6,289 nucleotides of DNA, from contig LKNH01000152.1 of assembly GCA_001564135.1 (NCBI GenBank), positions 1 through 6,289 on the forward strand. Reading direction: 5' to 3'. Made by a program: the position numbers and the translations under genes. The notes beneath the pieces are model-generated. The model had not been told where the DNA came from and did no database searches. It saw only the letters and a program-made list of their open reading frames with translations. This document shows, one piece after another, positions 1 to 4,945 of the stretch. The stretch comes from Halobacteriaceae archaeon Tc-Br11_E2g27. Lineage in GTDB: Archaea > Halobacteriota > Halobacteria > Halobacteriales > Haloarculaceae. Each line of letters opens with the position of its first letter. Position 1 is the stretch's first letter.

Positions 1-146
1 ACAACTGGTATGGGCCTGGATTCGCCCGCGTAGTCCGTGGTATCGAAGGAGCCGTGACGTTGCAGACCGGCCCCGAAATGGATGTCGCAATCATCGCTGA
101 ACGACCCGACGCACGACTCCGGTATTTTACGGCAGTGCTGGAATAA
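1..146 (+). CDS. C-terminal end of an unrecognised protein (partial, 5' end outside window)
   Basis: An open frame enters from the left edge (first full codon at 3) and ends at TAA 144-146, giving 47 residues that begin NWYGPGFARVV and end RLRYFTAVLE. Codon use and the charged, acidic-basic mix resemble the genes downstream, and no stop interrupts it, so it is probably the tail of a real gene. I do not recognise the family from this fragment; there is no zinc motif, transmembrane segment or nucleotide-binding signature in it. The stop is followed by 78 nt before the MBL-fold gene, with a T5 run at 196-200. The reading frame is well supported by being open throughout, but 47 codons is short, so a chance frame cannot be fully excluded. 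Confidence 0.6.
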   Translation, partial: NWYGPGFARVVRGIEGAVTLQTGPEMDVAIIAERPDARLRYFTAVLE

Positions 147-195
147 AGACGTTTCATATCAATGGATTAAGGGGACGGCTGGCCGGTACGAACGC

Positions 196-200
196 TTTTT
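196..200 (+). terminator. T5 run downstream of the partial gene
   Basis: Five consecutive T residues lie about 50 nt after the stop at 144-146. Archaeal RNA polymerase can terminate on U-runs without a hairpin. The same T-rich stretch is about 27 nt upstream of the ATG at 225, so it could instead act as a weak TATA element for the MBL-fold gene. Either reading is tentative. Confidence 0.22.
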
Positions 201-224
201 GCGCTGGCAATCGCGAATGCGAGT

Positions 225-1133
225 ATGACTCTCGGAAAGATTCACGAAGCGACTGCTGGCGAAACGCGCGACCTGTATTATGTCGACACGGAGATGTTTG
301 ACAGTCCAAACTACGGTCCTGTGTATATCCTCGATGCTGAGAAACCCGCTATTGTCGATACAGCCACCGGGCAAAACTACGAGACAGTACTGTCGGCACT
401 GTCCGAACTCGGCATCGAACCGGAGGAACTCGAAGCGATTGTTCTCACGCACGTCCACCTCGACCACGCAGGTGGTGCAAGCGTTATTGCAGAGGAGTGT
501 CCAAATGCGGATGTCTACATCCACAAATCAGGCTCACAGTTCCTAGAAAATCCAGAGCCGATTTGGAACGGAACAAAAGAAGTCGTCGGTGACCGTATCC
601 GGTATTACCGAGAGCCAGACCCGATTCCAGCGGAACGAATTATAGAGGTTGAGGAAGGCGATATTATCGACCTCGGCAACCACAGATTGGAAGTCTATCA
701 TGCCCCCGGTCATGCGTTCCATCAGGTCGTCTATTTCGATATCGACAACGATGGGGTCTTTACGGCGGATGCTGCGGGAATCAACATTCCTGATAGAGAT
801 GGGGTTCGTTATACGTCGCCTCCCCCAGGATTCGACCTTGATGGTTGTCTGGCTGATGTGGCGATGATACAGGAACTCGATCCGAAAGTCCTGTACTATG
901 CGCACTTTGGTGACTACGAGACCGGTGACTTGCTTTCCGAATACGAGTCAGTGCTTGAAACGTGGGTGGAGGAGGTTGAAACAGCCCGAGCCGAGCTTAG
1001 CGATGACCAGGCAGTGAAAGAATACTTTGCTGACCGAACGGAATCGACGGAATTCTGGACCGAAGAACATGCACGGGGAGAAGAGCGGATGAACGTTGCT
1101 GGTGTGTTACATTATCTCGACAATCGAGAGTGA
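225..1133 (+). CDS. MBL-fold metallo-hydrolase (ST1585-like, haloarchaeal)
   Basis: A 302-residue cytoplasmic metallo-beta-lactamase fold hydrolase with no signal peptide. The signature HxHxDH is at residues 76-81 (THVHLDHAGG; H76, H78, D80, H81). Further metal ligands are H163 in APGH, D182 in FTAD, and H227 in YAHFG, so the full two-metal site is intact. The N-terminus (IHEATAGETRDLYYVDT) resembles archaeal proteins of the ST1585-like MBL group, as I recall them; the natural substrate of that group is not established, and I do not assign one. The C-terminal ~70 residues form an acidic helical tail that is not part of the catalytic core. The ATG at 225 is chosen because the conserved N-terminus begins only a few residues later. 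It stands alone, with a convergent zinc-finger gene downstream. Fold assignment is very secure; the reaction is unknown. Confidence 0.93.
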   Translation: MTLGKIHEATAGETRDLYYVDTEMFDSPNYGPVYILDAEKPAIVDTATGQNYETVLSALSELGIEPEELEAIVLTHVHLDHAGGASVIAEECPNADVYIHKSGSQFLENPEPIWNGTKEVVGDRIRYYREPDPIPAERIIEVEEGDIIDLGNHRLEVYHAPGHAFHQVVYFDIDNDGVFTADAAGINIPDRDGVRYTSPPPGFDLDGCLADVAMIQELDPKVLYYAHFGDYETGDLLSEYESVLETWVEEVETARAELSDDQAVKEYFADRTESTEFWTEEHARGEERMNVAGVLHYLDNRE

Positions 1134-1136
1134 CAC

Positions 1137-1141
1137 AAAAA
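1137..1141 (-). terminator. T5 run downstream of the zinc-finger gene
   Basis: Read on the minus strand, TTTTT lies about 80 nt after the stop of the 49-residue zinc-finger gene. It is preceded by a GC-rich stretch with a short imperfect hairpin (1150-1155 with 1160-1165, one non-Watson-Crick pair, 4-nt loop). This suits U-run termination, but the run also falls only 4 nt past the stop of the convergent MBL gene. Confidence 0.28.
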
Positions 1142-1220
1142 TTCAGGGGCTCCGAATCGTCGGGGACCGCGCTCTAATCGCGAGTAGCCAGGTGGGGTCC
1201 GCGGGACTGATACAACGACA

Positions 1221-1370
1221 TTATGCTCTGTGGGTGCGCTCTTTGGCTACCTCGGCGATACCTGCATTTGCCGAGCAGCTTGGACAAGCATGGATTGTCC
1301 CGTACTCGTCAGCAAATACTCGTTCGAATCTATCCGACACGTGCGCACCGCAGTGATTACATTCTGGCAT
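1221..1370 (-). CDS. Small two-CxxC zinc-finger protein (haloarchaeal, DUF7563-like)
   Basis: A 49-residue protein starting MPECNHCGAHV. Two CxxC knuckles, C4/C7 and C29/C32, should bind one zinc ion as a compact zinc ribbon. Between them is a short basic-acidic segment (SDRFERVFADEYG), and the protein ends in a helix with ANAGIAEVAKER. This pattern matches the very common haloarchaeal mini zinc fingers of roughly 45-60 residues; I recall the DUF7563 group, whose function is unknown. The frame extends 20 codons further upstream, but that extension (MYLCNSVTYS) is not conserved-looking and runs through a hairpin and predicted transcription start, so the ATG at 1370 is preferred. It is transcribed separately from the permease gene upstream on the same strand. 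Family assignment is good; role in DNA, RNA or protein binding is open. Confidence 0.85.
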   Translation of the reverse strand: MPECNHCGAHVSDRFERVFADEYGTIHACPSCSANAGIAEVAKERTHRA

Positions 1371-1378
1371 CGTCTGTC

Positions 1379-1400
1379 TGCCGGCCTCGTCCCGCCGGCA
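1379..1400 (-). promoter_or_regulatory. 7-bp perfect hairpin in the leader of the zinc-finger gene
   Basis: TGCCGGC and GCCGGCA are exact reverse complements separated by 8 nt (loop GGGACGAG on the minus strand). The hairpin ends 8 nt before the ATG at 1370. With the TATA-like box at 1421-1427, transcription would start near 1397-1400, so the mRNA would begin with this stem. It may affect mRNA stability or translation, or as DNA be an operator. The structure is seen; the role is inferred. Confidence 0.45.
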
Positions 1401-1420
1401 ACTGTATGTTACACTGTTGC

Positions 1421-1427
1421 ATAAATA
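1421..1427 (-). promoter_or_regulatory. TATA-like box for the zinc-finger gene
   Basis: TATTTAT on the minus strand, about 50 nt upstream of the ATG at 1370, predicting a leader of about 25 nt. An imperfect 14-bp palindrome (CCTACCACGTTAGG, 1437-1450, 12 of 14 positions symmetric) lies just upstream of it, where BRE or a regulator could bind. Confidence 0.4.
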
Positions 1428-1500
1428 CAATGTATACCTACCACGTTAGGCTTCGACTCACGAACTGGAAGATGTACTTCAACGGCTCACAAGGAGGGGG

Positions 1501-2313
1501 TCAGATTCGGCGCAGAGCAACCCCCAGGGGAAGGACAAGCCACCCGAGGAGTGTCAGTATGGCAACGCTCTCGACGGTCCCCCACTGACCAGTTATTAGC
1601 CATTGTGAAAGGGTTGTATGCGCTCCACTCGGACTGATAGCGACCAACACATCGTGGATAACTGGTGGCGTCCCGATAGCCAATTCAGGGTCACCAGTGA
1701 CGGCGATACCGGCAACCAGTGGGATAAGAGACGTTTCCCAGAGATGAGCAAGCACCCAGTACGTTGCCAGCAGGGAGAGCAGAAATCTGTTATCAGAACG
1801 AACGATTGCCGCGAGCGCAACACCAAGTGACGTATAGGCTATCAAACTCAAAGCGGTCACTGTCGCAAAGGCAATAGCAGGCACCAGCGGAAATGAGTCA
1901 AACGCAACCGCACCGACAACGAATGGGGCCACAAAGGCAAGGAGGACACTCCCTCCGACAAGCACCCAGCGGGAAAGCAGTGTTCCGAGCAGGACAGTTC
2001 GTGACTGACAGAGAGCCCGTAACTCGTTTTGTGTCTCGTGAGCCGGATACGCCACAAAGAGGCCAATAAGAGCAAATAACGAGACAAAGAACCATGATGC
2101 GTTGATTGTGAGATGTTCAATGACCCCCTCCAGCGTTACCACTGCCGCAAATGCAGCAGAGAATCCTGTGATACCCACCACAGTGACCGCAAGGACGGGT
2201 ACCAACACACCAGCGACCAGCCAATGTAATCGTTGCTCTCGCCAGCGGTTGATATCCTCGTACATCGCTTCCCTGATGATGTTACCCGCCTGCTGCTTAC
2301 TTGAACCCCCCAT
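1501..2313 (-). CDS. ABC-2 type transporter permease, no ATPase partner in view
   Basis: A 270-residue integral membrane protein with about six predicted helices (roughly 31-58, 73-90, 108-138, 144-171, 178-203, 248-267), the length and layout of single-domain haloarchaeal ABC-2 permeases of the NosY-like group. The cytoplasmic N-terminus (IIREAMYEDINRWREQRLHW) just before helix 1 and the extracytoplasmic ISPSGAHTTLSQW segment (226-238) are typical. Such permeases normally work as dimers with a separate ATPase, usually encoded next door; here both neighbours are unrelated, so the substrate and partner cannot be stated. The start at 2313 is chosen because a TATA-like ATTTATT lies about 30 nt upstream, giving a nearly leaderless mRNA; M17 (2265) is the alternative. 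Fold assignment is firm, specific function is not. Confidence 0.88.
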   Translation of the reverse strand: MGGSSKQQAGNIIREAMYEDINRWREQRLHWLVAGVLVPVLAVTVVGITGFSAAFAAVVTLEGVIEHLTINASWFFVSLFALIGLFVAYPAHETQNELRALCQSRTVLLGTLLSRWVLVGGSVLLAFVAPFVVGAVAFDSFPLVPAIAFATVTALSLIAYTSLGVALAAIVRSDNRFLLSLLATYWVLAHLWETSLIPLVAGIAVTGDPELAIGTPPVIHDVLVAISPSGAHTTLSQWLITGQWGTVESVAILTLLGWLVLPLGVALRRI

Positions 2314-2339
2314 TGTAGCCGAATGAGACGGAGAAGAAC

Positions 2340-2346
2340 AATAAAT
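2340..2346 (-). promoter_or_regulatory. TATA-like box for the ABC-2 permease gene
   Basis: ATTTATT on the minus strand, centred about 30 nt upstream of the ATG at 2313, the spacing expected for a leaderless or near-leaderless haloarchaeal transcript. No Shine-Dalgarno sequence precedes the ATG. Confidence 0.5.
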
Positions 2347-2386
2347 GGTGGTGGTGTTGTTGGACTGATGAATTGGGGAAGGTAGC

Positions 2387-2468
2387 TATACCGACCGACG
2401 TAACATGTGATACTCTTTTGGACACATATGCCCGGCCAGAACTATCAGGGCTTACGTCGGTCAGTATA
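2387..2468. repeat. 82-bp element bounded by 17-bp inverted repeats (16/17)
   Basis: The left arm at 2387-2403 (TATACCGACCGACGTAA) is the reverse complement of the right arm at 2452-2468 (TTACGTCGGTCAGTATA) apart from one position (2392/2463). The 48-nt interior can form two smaller hairpins: ATGTG 2405-2409 with CACAT 2423-2427, and GCCC 2430-2433 with GGGC 2448-2451. The whole could therefore fold as a three-way junction in RNA or extruded DNA. It has no convincing ORF. It could be a small non-autonomous transposon remnant (both ends carry TATA, a possible TA or TATA target duplication), a paired operator, or a structured RNA. The repeat is certain; its nature is not. Confidence 0.8.
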
Positions 2469-2477
2469 AAATCCATA

Positions 2478-2497
2478 TGAGATATCTATTTATCTCA
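2478..2497 (+). promoter_or_regulatory. Palindromic operator-like site over the TATA box of the GDPD gene
   Basis: TGAGATA (2478-2484) and TATCTCA (2491-2497) are a perfect 7-bp inverted repeat with a 6-nt spacer. The dyad covers the predicted TATA box at 2487-2493, so a dimeric regulator bound here would block TBP. The symmetry is seen directly; repression is inferred. Confidence 0.5.
2487..2493 (+). promoter_or_regulatory. TATA-like box for the GDPD gene
   Basis: TATTTAT centred 27 nt upstream of the ATG at 2517, predicting a leaderless mRNA. A second A/T-rich box (TATAAAA, 2465-2471) overlaps the right arm of the inverted repeat and would give a start near 2494 with a short leader. Confidence 0.5.
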
Positions 2498-2516
2498 GCC
2501 AACCAACCAGATAAGT

Positions 2517-3425
2517 ATGAGGACAACTCGCCGACAGCTGTTGGCGATGACTGGGGGAATCGCTGTGGCAGGGGGGTGTCTCGAAGCGGCCGCAAATCGA
2601 GACCATCTCGTTTCGGGCGATGATATCCTTGCCATAGCCCATCGTGGTAGTCCTTTGCTCTGGCCCGAAAACACGATGAAATCGATTACAAACTCCATCG
2701 AGACTGGGGCCGATATGGTCGAGTTCGATTTCGATGTCACGGCCGACGGCGAACTGGTGGTCATTCACGACCGAACCGTTGACCGGACGACCGAAGTTGA
2801 CGGCTCTGTCGACGTCAACGACCTCACACTGGAAGAAGTTCAGGAACTCGATGCGGGATACAATTTCCCGCCCGAACAACCGGAAGGATACGAAAAAGCG
2901 GATGTTGACCACGAACATGTTCCCCCGGGTGAAGAGCATCCGTATCGGGGTGAGGGAATCTACATGCCAACCGTCCGGGAAGTCTTCGAAACCGTACCAA
3001 AGGAATTTCCACTGCTTATTGAACCAAAACACGAACGGCCGGACCCGTCACAGATTGCATCCCTCATCCGTGAGTTTGACCGTGAGGAGACAACGCTTCT
3101 CGGCGCGTTCGAATCGCCAATCCTGGAGGAGATACGCGAAGAAATTGACCTGGAAACCGGACTGGGTGCAGCCGAAGTGAGGCACTTTCTACTAACACAG
3201 CGTGCAAGCGAAGATAGATATGACCCGCCAGGGGAGTTTCTGTTTGCACCGCACGAAATTGTCCGCGAATCACTGGTCGACCGAGCGCATCGAAATGGGC
3301 TAAGCGTCCTCCCGTGGACAGTGAATGACCCGATAGAGATGCGGCGGCTTATCGAGGCTGGTGTCGACGGCATCCTGACTGATGACCACATCTTGCTCAA
3401 ACAGATACTCGACCAATACGAGTGA
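2517..3425 (+). CDS. Glycerophosphodiester phosphodiesterase, Tat-exported lipoprotein
   Basis: A 302-residue GDPD-family TIM-barrel enzyme that hydrolyses glycerophosphodiesters to glycerol phosphate and an alcohol, using a divalent metal. The N-terminus MRTTRRQLLAMTGGIAVAGG then C21 combines a twin-arginine motif (R5 R6) with a lipobox-like AGGC, so it is probably exported folded and anchored by a lipid on C21 at the outer face of the membrane. Active-site landmarks are intact: H42 R43 (AHRG), E51 N52 (PENT), E69 and D71 (VEFDFDVT), H84 (VIHDRT), E169 and K171 (LIEPK), W267 (PWTVN), D288-D290 near ILTDD. The His/Glu/Pro-rich insert at about 117-147 occupies the usual GDPD insertion position. 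The TATA box 27 nt upstream fixes the start. The PHP gene follows 53 nt later. Likely role: scavenging phosphate or glycerol from extracellular phosphodiesters. Confidence 0.93.
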   Translation: MRTTRRQLLAMTGGIAVAGGCLEAAANRDHLVSGDDILAIAHRGSPLLWPENTMKSITNSIETGADMVEFDFDVTADGELVVIHDRTVDRTTEVDGSVDVNDLTLEEVQELDAGYNFPPEQPEGYEKADVDHEHVPPGEEHPYRGEGIYMPTVREVFETVPKEFPLLIEPKHERPDPSQIASLIREFDREETTLLGAFESPILEEIREEIDLETGLGAAEVRHFLLTQRASEDRYDPPGEFLFAPHEIVRESLVDRAHRNGLSVLPWTVNDPIEMRRLIEAGVDGILTDDHILLKQILDQYE

Positions 3426-3459
3426 ATCAGCTGATACATCTCGTATGGGTTCGCTTTCC

Positions 3460-3466
3460 TTTAATA
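3460..3466 (+). promoter_or_regulatory. TATA-like box for the PHP-domain gene
   Basis: TTTAATA lies in the 53-nt gap after the GDPD stop. It is centred 25 nt upstream of the GTG at 3488 and 16 nt upstream of the ATG at 3479. The spacing suits a leaderless start at GTG 3488 better than at ATG 3479. The gene may thus have its own promoter as well as readthrough from GDPD. Confidence 0.4.
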
Positions 3467-3478
3467 CCTCAACAACCA

Positions 3479-4177
3479 ATGTTGGATGTGCTTTCGGTTG
3501 AGTTGCACGCACACTCGGATGCTTCATATGACGGGCGAGACCCGGTGGAGTTGTTACTACAGCAAGCCCAGTCCGTCGGTCTGGACGCGATTGCAATCAC
3601 CGACCACGACGAATTCACAGCAAGTCTGGAAGCTGCGGAGCGTGCACCGGAGTTCGGATTGATTGGAATTCCAGGAATGGAGATTTCGACCGCCGCAGGC
3701 CACGTCCTAGCGCTTGGTATTACCGAACCGATAGAGCCGGGACTGACCTTTAATCAGACGATAGAACGTATCCACGACCAGGGTGGGACCGCAATTGTCC
3801 CACACCCGTTTCAGGAATCACGCAGCGGCGTTCTCGGTCAGATTTCGACCGATGCAATCACTGCTGCTGATGCGATTGAAGTGTATAATTCTCGGTTGAT
3901 AACCGGTCGCTCGAATCGGCAGGCCAGACAGTTGGCCCAGCGACAGGAACTACCTCGGACCGCAGGCAGTGATGCGCATATTGCTGAAATGGTCGGTCAG
4001 GCAATCACAAAGGTCAATCCCGACGAACGCTCTGCGGACGGTATCCTCACTGAAATTCGAAATGGGCGGACAATAGTCGATGGAAAGCGGACGCCCTGGC
4101 GTATTAGCTTTCGACAGGCCGCCGGCGGAGTCAAGCGACGGATTGCCCATCGCCTCAACGGTGACAGTTCGGAATAG
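3479..4177 (+). CDS. PHP-domain metal-dependent phosphoesterase
   Basis: A 232-residue cytoplasmic PHP-family phosphoesterase, counted from ATG 3479. Metal-binding motifs are all present: H10 and H12 (ELHAHS), D18 (YDGR), D42-H43-D44 (ITDHDE), E68 (GMEIS), H75 (AGHVL), H109 (VPHPF), and D165/H167 (AGSDAH), a full trinuclear-type site. The family removes phosphate from small phosphate esters or nucleotides; the haloarchaeal branch with the TrpH-like core and C-terminal GSDAH segment has, to my knowledge, no fixed substrate. Start: the frame opens at GTG 3422 overlapping the GDPD stop, but the 19 extra residues (MNQLIHLVWV...) look non-conserved. GTG 3488 fits the TATA spacing and gives MLSVELHAHS, the usual family start as I recall it, so 3488 is a serious alternative. 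The C-terminus (FRQAAGGVKRRIAHRL) is basic. Confidence 0.92.
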   Translation: MLDVLSVELHAHSDASYDGRDPVELLLQQAQSVGLDAIAITDHDEFTASLEAAERAPEFGLIGIPGMEISTAAGHVLALGITEPIEPGLTFNQTIERIHDQGGTAIVPHPFQESRSGVLGQISTDAITAADAIEVYNSRLITGRSNRQARQLAQRQELPRTAGSDAHIAEMVGQAITKVNPDERSADGILTEIRNGRTIVDGKRTPWRISFRQAAGGVKRRIAHRLNGDSSE

Positions 4178-4208
4178 CAACCGATAGAAAAGCCGGGATT
4201 CCGACCAG

Positions 4209-4433
4209 TTACTGTTGCTGATTTTTGGCTATCTCGAGAGAGATAAAAAAGCCATAGTAAGCCGGAATCCCCGCAGCTAAGCAGAGATAAAATGCCCATG
4301 TCGGTGCGTCCGGAAAGGCAAGTTCAAAGAGCACCGAAACGAGGCCGACCCATAGCGCAGCAAATATCAGGTCATTAAGGATACCATCTCGGTTCTCAGT
4401 GACGTAGTCTTTGAGTTTCTCACCTGCGCTCAT
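4209..4433 (-). CDS. Small two-helix membrane protein, function unknown
   Basis: A 74-residue protein: a charged N-terminus (MSAGEKLKDYVTENRDGILN), one hydrophobic helix at about 21-39, a short loop FPDAPTW at about 40-46, a second helix at about 47-66, and a polar tail AKNQQQ. Both ends are predicted to lie on the same side of the membrane, probably the cytoplasm. I do not recognise a characterised family; small proteins like this are common in haloarchaea. A TATA-like box 28 nt upstream of the ATG at 4433 makes it a leaderless, separately transcribed gene, although it lies only 43 nt after the UspA stop on the same strand and readthrough is possible. It converges with the PHP gene. The codon pattern, promoter and clean TM-loop-TM layout make it a credible gene. 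Confidence 0.78.
   Translation of the reverse strand: MSAGEKLKDYVTENRDGILNDLIFAALWVGLVSVLFELAFPDAPTWAFYLCLAAGIPAYYGFFISLEIAKNQQQ
4222..4226 (+). terminator. T5 run downstream of the PHP gene
   Basis: TTTTT on the + strand about 45 nt after the PHP stop, inside the last codons of the convergent small membrane protein gene. U-run termination here would be consistent with the tight 31-nt convergent spacing. Confidence 0.25.
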
Positions 4434-4457
4434 GGTTCAATATGGATGATGGCGGGG

Positions 4458-4463
4458 ATAAAA
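4458..4463 (-). promoter_or_regulatory. TATA-like box for the small membrane protein gene
   Basis: TTTTAT on the minus strand, preceded by CC, centred about 28 nt upstream of the ATG at 4433. It sits 14-19 nt past the UspA stop, so its T-run may also help end the symporter-UspA transcript. Confidence 0.5.
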
Positions 4464-4476
4464 GGTTCCTCTCCTG

Positions 4477-4941
4477 TTAATCGTCTTCTTCGCGGAAATC
4501 AACGACGAGTACCGGGATATACGTCGAGCGAAGCGTTCGTTCGGTTACGCTTCCAAGGAGTGCCCTGCGCACACCTGAACGTCCTTTGCTCCCCATGACG
4601 ATGAGGTCAATATCGTTCTTTTTGGCGTACTCATCGATTGACCGATGCGGACGCCCCGCGGCGACATCTTTGATGACTTCGATACCATGCTCGGCCGCGG
4701 CTTCGCCCACTGCATTTGTCGCCTTCTTTGCACGGTTTTGCAACTCTTCCATCTCGCCAAACTTGCCAGCTTTGATACGTTCGACCTGTTCAGTCCCGAG
4801 TCCGATATCGACCGCATCAGTATCGACAACATAGAGTGCGTGTAACTTTGCATCATACTTCTGGGCGAGGTCGATAGCGTGCTCGACTGCTTTCTCCGCG
4901 ACTTTGCTTCCGTCCGTTGGAACGAGTATTGTATCGTACAT
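4477..4941 (-). CDS. Universal stress protein (UspA family, ATP-binding type)
   Basis: A 154-residue single-domain UspA protein, the standard length. The N-terminus MYDTILVPTDGS is the classic first strand and loop, with D10 contacting the nucleotide in ATP-binding members. The ATP signature G-x2-G-x9-G-S is complete at 117-131 (GSKG, then LLGSVTERTL), as in the MJ0577-type group, so it should bind ATP and dimerise through the last strand (IPVLVVDF). It is translated from the same mRNA as the symporter: the ATG at 4941 begins 4 nt after the symporter stop. ATG 4953 (MTKTMYDT) overlaps that stop and is an alternative; the still longer frame to 4986 is unlikely. UspA proteins beside secondary transporters are commonly taken as cytoplasmic modulators of transport, which is inference here. 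Confidence 0.93.
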   Translation of the reverse strand: MYDTILVPTDGSKVAEKAVEHAIDLAQKYDAKLHALYVVDTDAVDIGLGTEQVERIKAGKFGEMEELQNRAKKATNAVGEAAAEHGIEVIKDVAAGRPHRSIDEYAKKNDIDLIVMGSKGRSGVRRALLGSVTERTLRSTYIPVLVVDFREEDD

Positions 4942-4945
4942 TGTT

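Noticed and set aside
159..905. Two long antisense frames (159-524 and 543-905, minus strand) over the MBL-fold gene
   Set aside because: They are shadows of a gene with a complete metal-binding signature, lack recognisable domains and have no promoter.
1161..1200. tRNA-like piece: CGCG-CTCTAAT-CGCG forms a 4-bp stem with a 7-nt loop (apparent CTA anticodon), enclosed by GGACC/GGTCC
   Set aside because: No T-arm consensus (GGTTCRA), no matching acceptor stem and no D-arm on either strand, so it is a chance hairpin pair in a GC-rich convergent spacer.
1437..1450. Imperfect palindrome CCTACCACGTTAGG upstream of the zinc-finger TATA box
   Set aside because: A 12 of 14 match in a short sequence is not rare enough to claim as a separate operator; it is noted only with the promoter.
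1096..1588. Several + strand frames crossing the zinc-finger gene and its upstream region
   Set aside because: Their translations are rich in Arg, Cys and His with no domain logic, unlike the acidic proteins of this genome, and they oppose a well-supported small gene.
2391..2430. A 13-codon minus-strand frame (MCPKEYHMLRRSV) inside the inverted-repeat element
   Set aside because: Too short, partly within the repeat arm, and without supporting conservation or promoter evidence.
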